Part shown: positions 37,048-45,994 of the stretch, one piece after another
How positions within the stretch are numbered: the first letter of the stretch is position 1
How the letters are laid out: every line of letters begins with the position of its first letter
From: Ruegeria lacuscaerulensis
GTDB lineage: Bacteria > Pseudomonadota > Alphaproteobacteria > Rhodobacterales > Rhodobacteraceae
NCBI RefSeq assembly: GCF_013033355.1
Contig: NZ_WQDY01000002.1
Coordinates: forward strand, 124,001 to 188,000
DNA: 64,000 bases
Reading direction: 5' to 3'
Made by a program: the position numbers and the translations under genes
Notes under the pieces: generated by a model
The model's database searches: none
Told to the model about the DNA's origin: nothing
What the model saw: only the letters and a program-made list of their open reading frames with translations

Positions 37048-38046
37048 ATGAGTGTCACACTGAAAGATGTCGCGGCGCTGGCCGGAGTTTCGCGGTCTGC
37101 TGTGTCGCGCACCTTTACCGAAGGCGCCTCGGTTTCAGCCAAGACCCGCAGCAAAGTCGAAAAGGCCGCTGCCGAACTAGGCTACAGCCCAAATGCTTTG
37201 GCGTCGTCACTGACCACGGGGCGGACCAAACTGATCGGCCTGATCTCGAACAACTTTCACAACCCCATATTCCTTGAGGTGTTTGATCTGTTCACCCGCA
37301 CCCTTCAGGAACGCGGCCTGCGGCCCCTGATCGTCAACCTGACGGACGAAGTTCAGCCCGCAAACTCCGTCAGGATGTTGCGGCAATACTCGGTCGATGC
37401 GGCCATCGTGGCTTCTTCGACGTTGCCGCCAAGTTTTGCCAAGGCGTTCCACGATGCAGGCGTTCCCGTGGTGCATACATTCGGGCGTTCTGCCACGTCG
37501 CCCGAGGTTCACGTGGTGGGGATCGACAACGTGGAATGCGGGCGCATGGCTGCACGAGAGTTGCTTGCAAGAGGGTACAGACGTATCGGTTATCTGGGCG
37601 GTCCCAAAGACGCGACCTCTGCCATGGACCGCTATCGCGGCTTCATGGAAGAGGTCGAAAAACACCCCGACCTGAACGTTTCGCATTCCTTCGCGGGGGC
37701 CTATTCGTTCGAGGCAGGTCGCGCCGAAATGCTGCGTCTGTTGGCGGATACCCCTGCCGAGGGGTATTTTTGTGGCGACGATATTTTGTCAATCGGCGCA
37801 TTGTCAGCCTTGAGCGATCACGGGATAAAGCCGGGTCATGATATCGGAATCATCGGCCTGAACGACATGGAGATGTCGCGTTGGGAAAGCGTTGACCTCA
37901 CGACAATTCACCAACCGATCAAGCAGATCATCACGGCGTCGGTCGATCTTGTGGAAGAGATGTTGAAAGACCCCGACCGCTACCCCGAGGCCCGCATCTT
38001 TCCCTGTCGGGTGATTGAGCGGGGCACATTGCGCCCCCGCCCCTAA
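37048..38046 (+). CDS. LacI-family transcriptional regulator of the inositol island
   Basis: 332-residue LacI/GalR regulator. HTH at residues 3-22 (LKDVAALAGVSRSAVSRTFT), hinge helix SPNALASSLTTGRT near 50, and a type I periplasmic-binding-like sensor domain (IGLISNNFHNPIFLEVFDLF onwards). Such proteins bind palindromes with a central CG, inserting the hinge leucines; the TTGCAACCGGTTGCAA sites in this island fit. It is the only regulator gene in the island, so it likely represses the catabolic and uptake genes until an inositol-derived inducer binds. Ends one base before the convergent dehydrogenase gene. Confidence 0.9.
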   Translation: MSVTLKDVAALAGVSRSAVSRTFTEGASVSAKTRSKVEKAAAELGYSPNALASSLTTGRTKLIGLISNNFHNPIFLEVFDLFTRTLQERGLRPLIVNLTDEVQPANSVRMLRQYSVDAAIVASSTLPPSFAKAFHDAGVPVVHTFGRSATSPEVHVVGIDNVECGRMAARELLARGYRRIGYLGGPKDATSAMDRYRGFMEEVEKHPDLNVSHSFAGAYSFEAGRAEMLRLLADTPAEGYFCGDDILSIGALSALSDHGIKPGHDIGIIGLNDMEMSRWESVDLTTIHQPIKQIITASVDLVEEMLKDPDRYPEARIFPCRVIERGTLRPRP

Positions 38047-39180
38047 TCAGCGAAACATCGGTGGGCGCGCGTCGGTCCAGGCACCATCATTTTTGGACGA
38101 CGCCACCGCTGCGTGAACGGCTGCGATGGATCGGACGCCGTCGGCAGGGGTTGGCAGCCCGTCTCGGGTCTCTCCTTGGATGGCATCGGCCAGATCGCAG
38201 TAGATATTGGCCACCGCCAGCGGGAACCCTTCGGGGTGGGCAATCGCTACGCGCGACAGGCGCTGCGCGTCAACGTGCAAACCCCCTTCGCCTTTTTCGA
38301 TGATCTGAGTGCGCCCTCCCACCGGGGTATAGACAAGCTGGTTGGGCTGCTCGGATGCCCAGCGCAAACCACCGGTTTCGCCAAAGACCTGAATGTCGAA
38401 TCCGTGCTGCCGACCAATCGCCACCGAGGATGTCCACAACCGCCCCACTGCGCCACCTTCGGTACGGAAGTTGATCATGGCGTCATCCTCAAGCTCGCGA
38501 CTGGGGATGGTCGAGGCCATATCCGCCGACAGGGTCTTAACCTCGTCATCGCTGATGAAGCTCGCCATATGCAGCGCATGGATACCGCAATCGGCGAATT
38601 GACCAGAGACGCCTGCCATTGCTGGGTCATAGCGCCACCGCACGCGGGGATTGTCGGCGTCAGTTGCATCGCCGTGGTGGCCGTGGCTGAAATTCGTCAC
38701 CACCAGACGCACCTTGCCGATATCGCCCGCCCGCACCATCGCACGGGCCTGCCGCACCATCGGATAGGCGGAATAGCAATAGTTCACCGCGCAGATCTTG
38801 CCCGAGGCTTCGGCCACACGCACGATCTCTTCGCCCTCTTCCACGGTCATGGTCATCGGCTTCTCGCATAGCACGTGGAAACCGGCCTCGAGAAAGGCTT
38901 TGGCGATCTCGAAATGGGTCGCGTTCGGGGTGGCAATCGTCACTAGATCAATGCGGTCGGGGCGGTCTTTTTCACCAGCCAACATTTCTTGCCAGTCGCC
39001 ATAGGCACGGTCCTGCGCCACGCCCAGACGCTGCGCATATTCTCGCCCGACTTCTGGGCGATGGTCCAACGCGCCCGCGGTGAATTCAAACATCCCATCG
39101 GCCAGCGCGCCCAACCGGTGCGCGGGCCCGATCTGACTGCCCTCACCCCCACCAATCATGCCCCATTTCAGCTTTGCCAT
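38047..39180 (-). CDS. Gfo/Idh/MocA-family oxidoreductase
   Basis: 377-residue NAD(P)-dependent sugar/cyclitol dehydrogenase. N-terminal Rossmann motif GMIGGGEGSQIGPAHRLGA and the family's EKPMTM (catalytic Lys) near residue 106; His of GIHALHMASF near 186 is the likely second active-site residue. One of three Gfo/Idh proteins in the island; probably oxidises an inositol isomer or reduces a keto-inositol. Last gene of a two-gene minus-strand unit with the next dehydrogenase. Confidence 0.88.
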   Translation of the reverse strand: MAKLKWGMIGGGEGSQIGPAHRLGALADGMFEFTAGALDHRPEVGREYAQRLGVAQDRAYGDWQEMLAGEKDRPDRIDLVTIATPNATHFEIAKAFLEAGFHVLCEKPMTMTVEEGEEIVRVAEASGKICAVNYCYSAYPMVRQARAMVRAGDIGKVRLVVTNFSHGHHGDATDADNPRVRWRYDPAMAGVSGQFADCGIHALHMASFISDDEVKTLSADMASTIPSRELEDDAMINFRTEGGAVGRLWTSSVAIGRQHGFDIQVFGETGGLRWASEQPNQLVYTPVGGRTQIIEKGEGGLHVDAQRLSRVAIAHPEGFPLAVANIYCDLADAIQGETRDGLPTPADGVRSIAAVHAAVASSKNDGAWTDARPPMFR

Positions 39181-39216
39181 GATCTTAGTCTCTCTGTTAT
39201 CTTGTCGTTTGTTCGA

Positions 39217-40320
39217 TCAGAAATCACTGACGTCCTGCCATTGCCGCTGGTCCGAGGACGCAAGCACCGCCGCCAGAACGCGGTTCACCTCATGCCCGTC
39301 GCGGAAGGTCGGCCAGATGTTTTGGCCTGTATGGATGGCCTGCAGGAAATCCTTCACTTCGATGATGATTTGGTCCTGATACCCGGTGCCATGGCCCGGT
39401 CCCTGACAGAAGGGCTCATAGTCCGGGTGCGCCGGACCGGTCAGGATCTTGGTGAAGCCCCGCGACGCCTCAGGCCCTTCTCGGCGGTACAGCCACAGGG
39501 CATTCTGATCCTCCTGATCAAAGCGGATCGCGCCTTTGGTGCCAGAGATCTCATAGGCGTACCCCATCTTCCGTCCCGTCGCGACGCGGCTGAAATAGAG
39601 GTTCCCCATGACGCCATTTTCGAACCGGCACATCATCTGGGCGTGGTCGTCATTCGTGACCTCTCCGCCCGGTCGATGGCGGTGGACGGTCTCCACATCT
39701 GCCATCACCTGTGCGATAGGCCCGATCAGTGCCATCGCACCATTGACCATGTGTGGGGCCAGATCACCGATAGTGCCGTTTGCCATGCCCGTCGTGCGCC
39801 AGGTCGCTGGGGCCTGAGGGTCAGCGTAGAAATCCTCGGTATGTTCCCCCCGAAACCAGGTGACGTCGCCAATCTCGCCACTGGCAATCAACTGTCTTGC
39901 ATATTGACTGGCGGGGGTCCGGATATAGTTGAACCCAACCATATTAATTGCACCGGCCGCTTCAGCGGCCGCCACCATCGCGCGGCTGTCCTCCAGTGAC
40001 GCGCCCAGAGGCTTTTCGCATAGCACCGGCTTGCCCAGCGCAACGGCAGCCTCAGCTATCTGGCGATGCGTAGACTGCGGAGAGGCGATCACGATTGCCT
40101 CGACCTTTGGGTCGGCGACCAGGGCGCGCCAGTCGCTGGTCGCCTGCGCGAACCCATAGGCTGCGCGATACCGCTCTGCGCTCTGCGACGTCGACGCGCA
40201 GATCACCTCGAGCCGGGGTCGCAATGCTGTGTTGAACACCGCCCCCACCGCGGCCATTGCGACCGAATGAGCCTTGCCCATATAGCCGCCGCCGACGATT
40301 CCAATTCCGATTTCTGGCAC
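39217..40320 (-). CDS. Gfo/Idh/MocA-family oxidoreductase (scyllo/myo-inositol dehydrogenase-like)
   Basis: 367-residue dehydrogenase: Rossmann GIGIVGGGYMGKAHSVAM, catalytic Lys in CEKPLGASLEDS near residue 103, HMVNGAMAL His near 182. The start is a GTG at 40320 (GGAG 9 bases upstream); the frame is open further but those codons run through the operator. A perfect LacI-type operator lies 25 bp upstream, shared with the divergent iolC. Confidence 0.88.
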   Translation of the reverse strand: MPEIGIGIVGGGYMGKAHSVAMAAVGAVFNTALRPRLEVICASTSQSAERYRAAYGFAQATSDWRALVADPKVEAIVIASPQSTHRQIAEAAVALGKPVLCEKPLGASLEDSRAMVAAAEAAGAINMVGFNYIRTPASQYARQLIASGEIGDVTWFRGEHTEDFYADPQAPATWRTTGMANGTIGDLAPHMVNGAMALIGPIAQVMADVETVHRHRPGGEVTNDDHAQMMCRFENGVMGNLYFSRVATGRKMGYAYEISGTKGAIRFDQEDQNALWLYRREGPEASRGFTKILTGPAHPDYEPFCQGPGHGTGYQDQIIIEVKDFLQAIHTGQNIWPTFRDGHEVNRVLAAVLASSDQRQWQDVSDF

Positions 40321-40344
40321 TTGCAACCGCTCCGAACAATGTAT

Positions 40345-40360
40345 TTGCAACCGGTTGCAA
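40345..40360. promoter_or_regulatory. LacI-type operator between dehydrogenase and iolC
   Basis: TTGCAACCGGTTGCAA, a perfect 16-bp palindrome (18 bp with the flanking T and A). It lies 25 bp from the dehydrogenase start and 75 bp from the iolC start, so one site can control both directions. A half site TTGCAACCG is at 40321-40329. Confidence 0.85.
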
Positions 40361-40435
40361 AATGAGTATCGTGTGAATCGATTCAACGCAAGGACCAACC
40401 ATCCCTGCCCGCCCTATTTCGCCGGAGGACACGAC

Positions 40436-41416
40436 GTGAGCACCCTGATGGATGGGATCAAAGGAAACCGATTTGCTGTTTTCGGGCGCGCGGGCATTGA
40501 CCTGTTTGCAGATCCTGTCGGTGTCAAAAGCGAAGATGCCGGCACCTTTGGAGCCGACTTGGGGGGATCTTCAGCCAATATCTGCGCCGGGCTGGTAAAA
40601 CTTGGCAGTCAGGCATCTTTGGTCACGTCGATTTCGGATGACGCGGTAGGGCGGTTCTGCATGAACAGGCTGACCCATTACGGAGTGGACACGTCTTACG
40701 TCCGCGTTCTGGGGGGTGAATATCGCACCTCTCTGGCGCTGTATGAAAGCCGGACCGAGGATTTCCAGAACGTCATTTACCGGAACGGAGCGGTCGACTT
40801 TCAGGTCACCGAAGAAGACGTCGACCGAGTAGACTACACTTCATTCACAGCCGTACTGTCAGCCGGAACTGTCTTTGCGGCTGAACCCTCGCGCAGCGCC
40901 ACATTCCGCGCCCTTCAAAACGCCCGCTCGGCCGGATTGCCGGTGATTTTCGACATCGACTACCGTCCTTACAGCTGGCCGTCTGCGGAAGTGGCGGCAG
41001 ATGTTTTGTCGCGCGCGGGCGCGGCCAGCGATCTGATTGTCGGAAACGATGAAGAATTCGGCTTCATGGCTGGCGGTATAGAAAAGGGCTTTGCCAAAGC
41101 GCAAGAACTGGCTGGGAAACCGGGGCGCGTCGTCATCTACAAAATGGGTGAAAAAGGCGCAGTAACACTGGCCAACGGACAAGAAATCGAAACCGGCATC
41201 TACCCCGTCGACGCGATCAAACCTGTGGGCGCTGGCGACAGCTTTATGGCGGGTCTGCTGGCCTCGATCGCGGCGGGGTATCCGCTGAAAGACGCGGTGA
41301 TGCGCGGGTCGGCCTGTGCGTCCATTGTCGTGTCTAAACCCGGATGCTCTCCAGCCATGCCAACGACGTCTGAGCTGGATGCGTTTCTGGCGTCCCATCC
41401 CGGTCCAACGACCTAG
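40436..41416 (+). CDS. iolC: 5-dehydro-2-deoxygluconokinase IolC (PfkB family)
   Basis: 326-residue ribokinase/PfkB-family kinase. N-terminal FAVFGRAGIDLFADP, substrate-binding GGSSANICAGLVKLG near residue 46 and the C-terminal anion hole/catalytic motif PVGAGDSFMAGLL (Asp near 269). Phosphorylates 2-deoxy-5-keto-gluconate in inositol breakdown. Start GTG at 40436 with GGAGG 7 bases upstream. The fused DUF2090 aldolase domain of many proteobacterial IolC proteins is absent, and a separate aldolase gene follows two genes later. Confidence 0.9.
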   Translation: MSTLMDGIKGNRFAVFGRAGIDLFADPVGVKSEDAGTFGADLGGSSANICAGLVKLGSQASLVTSISDDAVGRFCMNRLTHYGVDTSYVRVLGGEYRTSLALYESRTEDFQNVIYRNGAVDFQVTEEDVDRVDYTSFTAVLSAGTVFAAEPSRSATFRALQNARSAGLPVIFDIDYRPYSWPSAEVAADVLSRAGAASDLIVGNDEEFGFMAGGIEKGFAKAQELAGKPGRVVIYKMGEKGAVTLANGQEIETGIYPVDAIKPVGAGDSFMAGLLASIAAGYPLKDAVMRGSACASIVVSKPGCSPAMPTTSELDAFLASHPGPTT

Positions 41417-41424
41417 GAGGTCTC

Positions 41425-42261
41425 ATGCATATTGCCCCATTCGACAACCAGAACAAACCCATTGTGGATACTGATGACCCGACAGTGCCGTTGAACTATT
41501 TCAACATCGTCAAATTGAAAAAGGGCGAGGCGTTCGAATATCAGGTACCCGGATATGAAACCTGCATTGTTCCGGCAACCGGCAGCGTCGATGTCGACGT
41601 GGAAAGCGTCCCCTTCCCTGCTTTGGGAAACCGGGGTGAAGACGTCTGGGATGGCGAACCCGAAGGGGCCTATGTTCCCGTGGGTGCCAAAGCGCAAATG
41701 GTCTGCGTGTCTGAATCCGCCGAGGTCTTTGTAGCTGGTGCGAAATACGACAAGGTGCTGGATCCGTTCGACGTGCGTGAACATGACCTTGTGCAATATG
41801 GCAGCGATGACACCAAGACCCATCGCAAGATCAAACATATTCTGGGTCAAAAGCAGCACGACAAAGTGGGCCGGCTGCTGGTGAGTGAGTTGTTCACCGT
41901 CGGTCAAGGCGGCTGGTCAGGGTTCCCCAGCCACAAGCACGACACCAACCGCCTGCCCGATGAGACGCGGCATGATGAGACCTATAATTTCCGCTTCAAA
42001 CCCAACTGGGGCTCGGGTCTGCAGATGTTACAGCGCGAAGATAACGCCCCTGGCGATGCTTATCACATCGTCGATGGCTCGACTATTTGTATAGACACCG
42101 GGTATCACCCCTGCTGCGTCTTGCCAGGGTACGAGATGTATTACTTCACCATCCTCGGTGGCCTGACCCAACGGTCTCTGGTGCAGTACTTCCAACCCAC
42201 CCATGCCTATCAGATCGAAACGATTCCGGGCATCAAAGACATGATCGCCAAGTTCAAATGA
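41425..42261 (+). CDS. IolB-like 5-deoxy-glucuronate isomerase homologue (second copy)
   Basis: 278-residue cupin-type protein of the IolB/KduI group: metal-binding GFPSHKHDTNRLPDETRHDETYNF and YHPCCVLPGYEMYYFTILGG align with the same blocks of the canonical IolB encoded 2 kb away. Overall it is clearly divergent from that protein. Placed between iolC and the aldolase, 8 bases after iolC. It may isomerise a related deoxy-uronate or replace IolB under some conditions. Stop overlaps the aldolase start. Confidence 0.8.
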   Translation: MHIAPFDNQNKPIVDTDDPTVPLNYFNIVKLKKGEAFEYQVPGYETCIVPATGSVDVDVESVPFPALGNRGEDVWDGEPEGAYVPVGAKAQMVCVSESAEVFVAGAKYDKVLDPFDVREHDLVQYGSDDTKTHRKIKHILGQKQHDKVGRLLVSELFTVGQGGWSGFPSHKHDTNRLPDETRHDETYNFRFKPNWGSGLQMLQREDNAPGDAYHIVDGSTICIDTGYHPCCVLPGYEMYYFTILGGLTQRSLVQYFQPTHAYQIETIPGIKDMIAKFK

Positions 42262-43097
42262 CCCTTGTTACGCTGAAAGATGTGCTGCAACCGGCCTACG
42301 CGCAGGGCTATGCTGTTGGCGGGCTGGTAGCGCTGGGCTGGGAGGACATGCGCGCCTATGTGGCCGCAGCCGAAGGCGAAAATGTGCCCGTCATCCTGCA
42401 AGCCGGACCAAGCTGTCGCGAGCATACGCCCTTACCCATTCTGGGAAAAATGTTCCGGCACCTGGCTGAAAACGCCTCGGTCCCTGTCGTGGCGCATCTG
42501 GATCACGGCTATACGTATGAGGAGTGCAAGATCGCGCTGGACAGCGGCTTTACCTCGTTGATGTTCGACGGCTCGCGCAAGCCTCTGCAGCAGAATATTG
42601 ACGAGACCGCCGCCATCGCCGAAATGGCCCATAAGGCAGGAATCTCCTGCGAAGGTGAGATCGGGTTTGTCGGTTATTCCGGCGGGGAAGGATCGAACGG
42701 CACAGACCCCGCCGAGGCGGCGCAATTCGCCCGGCAAAGCGGTGTCGATGCGATGGCGATCTCGGTCGGCAATGTACATTTGCAACAAGACAAAGAAGGC
42801 GGATTGGACGAGGCCCGCATTGCCGAGATCGACGCATTGACCGAGGTCCCCTTGGTGATCCATGGCGGCTCGGGCGTGCCGGTGGAACAGCGCGCGCGGC
42901 TGTCGCGCGACACGTCGATCTGCAAGTTCAACATCGGCACCGAACTGCGGATGGCCTTTGGGAATGCCCTACGCGCAGCAGTCAACAGCGACCCAAACCG
43001 ATTTGATCGCGTGACTATCCTGAAAGAAACGCAAGACCCGGTCGAGGCCGCCGCCCGCGCCGTGATCCGCGCTTTTGGGGCACCACCGCAGAAGTAA
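42258..43097 (+). CDS. iolJ: Class II fructose-bisphosphate-type aldolase (IolJ-like)
   Basis: 279-residue zinc aldolase. HLDHG near residues 80-84 (zinc His and catalytic Asp), EGEIGFVGYSGGEG near 134, SVGNVHL (zinc His) near 173 and HGGSGV (zinc His) near 199. In this setting it most likely cleaves 2-deoxy-5-keto-gluconate 6-phosphate to dihydroxyacetone phosphate and malonate semialdehyde. Four-base overlap with the IolB-like gene; last gene of the plus-strand iolC unit. Confidence 0.85.
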   Translation: MTLVTLKDVLQPAYAQGYAVGGLVALGWEDMRAYVAAAEGENVPVILQAGPSCREHTPLPILGKMFRHLAENASVPVVAHLDHGYTYEECKIALDSGFTSLMFDGSRKPLQQNIDETAAIAEMAHKAGISCEGEIGFVGYSGGEGSNGTDPAEAAQFARQSGVDAMAISVGNVHLQQDKEGGLDEARIAEIDALTEVPLVIHGGSGVPVEQRARLSRDTSICKFNIGTELRMAFGNALRAAVNSDPNRFDRVTILKETQDPVEAAARAVIRAFGAPPQK

Positions 43098-43117
43098 GAC
43101 ACACTCGGTCAACCGGT

Positions 43118-43144
43118 CGCGGCCCCCACAAGCCTGATGCCGCG
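43118..43144. terminator. Hairpin between convergent aldolase and SDR genes
   Basis: CGCGGC / GCCGCG with a 15-base loop in the 58-bp space between two convergent genes. No T-run on either side; low confidence. Confidence 0.25.
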
Positions 43145-43155
43145 AAAGAGCAGGG

Positions 43156-43914
43156 TCAGATCGAGCCACCCTCGACCATGAAATTCCCCGCGCTGCACAT
43201 GGCGGCGTCGTCTGAGGCCAGAAAAACCGCCATCCGCGCCACATAGACCGGGTCAATCGGGTCCGGCAAACACTGGCGGTCGACCTGTTTGGCCAGCGCC
43301 TCGGGCGTGACCCACAGGTCCTTTTGGCGCTCGGTCATGATCCAGCCGGGAACTACGGTATTGACGCGTATGCGGTGATCGCCCAATTCGCGCGCCATTG
43401 TGCGGGTTAGGCCGTGCACGGCGGATTTCGCCGTGGCATAGGCCGGGAACCCTGCGCCACATTCCCACCAGGAATTCGAACCCAGATTGATGATCGAGCC
43501 GCCGCCCGCCGCAATCATACCGGGCGCAACAGCCTGAATGGCAAAGAACATGTGGCGGATATTCGTCGCCATACGTTCATCCCAATAGTCCGGTGTGACT
43601 TCGCGCCAGTCGTGGCGATCATCATGGGCCGCATTGTTGACCAGAACATGCGCCGGGCCCAGTTCCTCGGACAGTTGCTCCAGTGCGTCGCGCAGCGCGT
43701 CGATGTCGCGCAGATCGCACTGCGCGAATGCGTGCTCGCCTTCCAGCTCGGCCAGCAGTGCGTGCCCGGCATCAGCGTTGATATCCAGAAACCCGACTTT
43801 CGCGCCTTGCTGGGCAAACGCTCGGACGGTCCGCGCTCCGATACCACCGGCGCCGCCGGTAATTACGACGGTTTTGCCTTTCAAACTGGGGTAGTTCGCA
43901 AAATCTTGGGTCAA
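43156..43914 (-). CDS. Short-chain dehydrogenase/reductase in inositol operon
   Basis: 252-residue classical SDR: cofactor motif TGGAGGIG (residues 19-26), NNAA near 93-96, catalytic S146, Y159 and K163 (YATAK). An acidic residue after the second strand (FLDIN) favours NAD. Last gene of the long minus-strand inositol operon; start overlaps the iolB stop by four bases. Likely oxidises an inositol isomer or another ring alcohol. Confidence 0.88.
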   Translation of the reverse strand: MTQDFANYPSLKGKTVVITGGAGGIGARTVRAFAQQGAKVGFLDINADAGHALLAELEGEHAFAQCDLRDIDALRDALEQLSEELGPAHVLVNNAAHDDRHDWREVTPDYWDERMATNIRHMFFAIQAVAPGMIAAGGGSIINLGSNSWWECGAGFPAYATAKSAVHGLTRTMARELGDHRIRVNTVVPGWIMTERQKDLWVTPEALAKQVDRQCLPDPIDPVYVARMAVFLASDDAAMCSAGNFMVEGGSI

Positions 43915-44717
43915 CTATCTCGCTCCATGATCCATTCGACCTCGGGGGCCGGAACAAACCGCCACTTGCGCAGAGGGCCTGCCATGACGTTCAGATAGTA
44001 CATCTCAAACCCATAGGGCGCGCCGCAAGGGTGATGGCCCCGCGGCACGGTCACAACATCGCCATCGGATACAGCCATCGTCTCGTCCAACTGGCCGTCA
44101 TCGGTATAGACGCGCTGAATGCCGAACCCGTTGGCGGGGTTCAGGCGGTGGTAATAGGTCTCTTCCAAATAGGTGATGCGGGGAAAATCATCCTCGTCAT
44201 GGCGATGGCTTGGGAAAGAGGACCAGTTGCCATTGGGTGTAAAGACCTCGGTTACCAGAAGACTGTCGGCGTAGTCTTCGCCCTCCATCGCGATGTTGTT
44301 AATGTAGCGCGTGTTGGTACCCTTGCCCCGTTCGGTCAGAGTAATGCCGTCCGGCCCGATACGACGCGCTTGATGTCCGCCTTTGCCAGGGGCGGAACAC
44401 ACGGCCAGAACGCAATCAGTTTCCGCCACCGCCTGCCAGTCGGTCCCGTTGGGTAGGTACAGGCAATGCGGCGGCGTCCTTTCGAACACGTCCATCCGGT
44501 CGCCCAGCACGCCCCAATCCTGCCCCGCCCCGGTGATCTGTGCCTTGCCTTCGACCATGACCAGGATGACCTCGCGGTCGCCAGTCACCTCGGCAGCTGT
44601 GTCGCCCGCGCGCAGATGGTACAGGCCAAACCCGACATAGCGCCAACCGGCACTGGCCGGGGTGATATCGTGCACCTTACCGCGCGTGCCGAAGGGTTTT
44701 TTCAGAAGGTCTGCCAT
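43911..44717 (-). CDS. iolB: 5-deoxy-glucuronate isomerase IolB
   Basis: 268-residue canonical IolB: LLKKPFGTRGKVHDITPASAGW start, metal-binding FPSHRHDEDDFP near residue 167, YLEETYYHRLNPANGFGIQRVYTDD, and PRGHHPCGAPYGFEMYYLNVMAG near 229. Converts 5-deoxy-glucuronate to 2-deoxy-5-keto-gluconate. Start at 44717 chosen for GGAG 8 bases upstream. Preceded by a strong intercistronic hairpin. Confidence 0.93.
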   Translation of the reverse strand: MADLLKKPFGTRGKVHDITPASAGWRYVGFGLYHLRAGDTAAEVTGDREVILVMVEGKAQITGAGQDWGVLGDRMDVFERTPPHCLYLPNGTDWQAVAETDCVLAVCSAPGKGGHQARRIGPDGITLTERGKGTNTRYINNIAMEGEDYADSLLVTEVFTPNGNWSSFPSHRHDEDDFPRITYLEETYYHRLNPANGFGIQRVYTDDGQLDETMAVSDGDVVTVPRGHHPCGAPYGFEMYYLNVMAGPLRKWRFVPAPEVEWIMERDS

Positions 44718-44734
44718 CTCGTGTTCTCCGTGTT

Positions 44735-44756
44735 GGGCGGGCATGTTCGCCCGCCC
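44735..44756 (-). promoter_or_regulatory. Intercistronic hairpin upstream of iolB
   Basis: GGGCGGGC-ATGTTC-GCCCGCCC, eight perfect G-C pairs, in the 48-bp gap between the dioxygenase-like gene and iolB, only about 18 bases before the iolB start. Probably an RNA processing or stability element that sets the ratio of the genes on each side. Confidence 0.6.
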
Positions 44757-44765
44757 GATATTGCC

Positions 44766-45947
44766 TTATGCTGCCTGTCGGGTTTCCAGCGCTGCAAGCG
44801 TCTGTGCCAGCTGTTCTTCTGTCCACCCTTCGGATACCGCGCTGCGCAGGATATCGGCTTGACTGGCGGGGGCGTTCCCACCAACCGGTGGGTCCGTATC
44901 CAGATTGGTCGGAAACGGATAACCCTCGGCAGTGGCCGCAATAGCCGCATCCAACTCCGGCCCCGACAGATCGCCACGCTGCTTCATCGCCACCAGCGCC
45001 GGGAACGCCCTCAGCGACATGGCGCGCCGGTCGATGGCCTCCATCGCGCGCCCAAAGGCTGAAGAGACCTGAAGCAGGTTTGCCATCCTGTTGATATCCG
45101 CGCTGCGGTTTTCGCCCGCCGCATGGAACAGCGCCGGGTTGAAGAAAACGGCATCGCCTTTGTCCAGTGGCAGTTGGATGTAGTTGGCTTCGAAATGATT
45201 GCGATGGGCTGCATCGTGAAACGCCAGATAGCCCGGAGCATAAAGCTGCGAAAACGGCAACAGCTTGGTCGGGCCACTTTCGACCGGCATATCGCAATGA
45301 GCCACCGCGCCCTGCAAGGTCAGAGTCGCTGTCACCAAATGCGCATGGGCCGGATACCGCGCGGCGCTTTCGGTGCTTTGGAACCCCAGATGATAGTCCC
45401 GATGCGCTTGCTGTGCCTTACCACCGGGGCGAACCTGATTGACCTGTGCAGTCATCTGATAGTTCGGGCCCAGCCACGCCTCACACGCAGCCGCAATCGA
45501 GGTGTTGCCGAAGTAAAGCGCAAAGCCTTCGGGATCCGTCATGCATTGCTTTTGCAGCGCATTCCACACCCGGTCGTTGGCACCCGAGGCCGCAAAGTGA
45601 TCGCCTTCGCCTGCCCCACCTTCGCGCTCTTTGTCGATGATCTGCTGGAACACCTCGGTAGCCCGGTCGATCACGGTGGTATCCGCATAGGCGCCTTTCA
45701 GCGCGATCACCCCGGCCGAGCTGTTCAACACCTGCCCCCATTCCGCAAGCAGAGCTTGACGCTGTGCGCTATCCTCTAGCGCAGGCCGCAGGGCATTCAT
45801 GTCATAAACGGGTACGTTCTTTTCAATGTCCGCCGCATGGGGCACCGCTGACGCCTGTAGGGCCTGAGAGGTCAACACCTTGAATTCATCCAGATCACAG
45901 GATTCCCGGTCAAAATATCCGACATATCCAAGTTCTTGGCTTACCAT
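44766..45947 (-). CDS. Phytanoyl-CoA dioxygenase-family Fe(II)/2-oxoglutarate enzyme
   Basis: 393-residue PhyH-type non-heme iron dioxygenase. The iron facial triad and co-substrate Arg are visible: H182 and D184 (AHRDYH), H275 (NPALFHAAGENRS) and R281. The C-terminal 90 residues (SLRAFPALVAMKQRGDL onward) are an extra helical region. Start at 45947 has AAAGGAG 6 bases upstream. It lies inside the inositol operon between iolE and iolB, 47 bases after iolE. It is not a step of the known myo-inositol pathway; demethylation or hydroxylation of an inositol ether or derivative is a possible role, by inference only. Confidence 0.85.
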   Translation of the reverse strand: MVSQELGYVGYFDRESCDLDEFKVLTSQALQASAVPHAADIEKNVPVYDMNALRPALEDSAQRQALLAEWGQVLNSSAGVIALKGAYADTTVIDRATEVFQQIIDKEREGGAGEGDHFAASGANDRVWNALQKQCMTDPEGFALYFGNTSIAAACEAWLGPNYQMTAQVNQVRPGGKAQQAHRDYHLGFQSTESAARYPAHAHLVTATLTLQGAVAHCDMPVESGPTKLLPFSQLYAPGYLAFHDAAHRNHFEANYIQLPLDKGDAVFFNPALFHAAGENRSADINRMANLLQVSSAFGRAMEAIDRRAMSLRAFPALVAMKQRGDLSGPELDAAIAATAEGYPFPTNLDTDPPVGGNAPASQADILRSAVSEGWTEEQLAQTLAALETRQAA

Positions 45948-45994
45948 GATTTTCTCCTTTCTCATGGCTTCGGTGTTGCCCATCGGGCGGTGAG

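Noticed and set aside
42286..42302. Additional LacI-type operator near the aldolase start (CTGCAACCGGCCTA)
   Set aside because: Only the left half resembles the palindrome and it lies within coding sequence after the start; likely chance.
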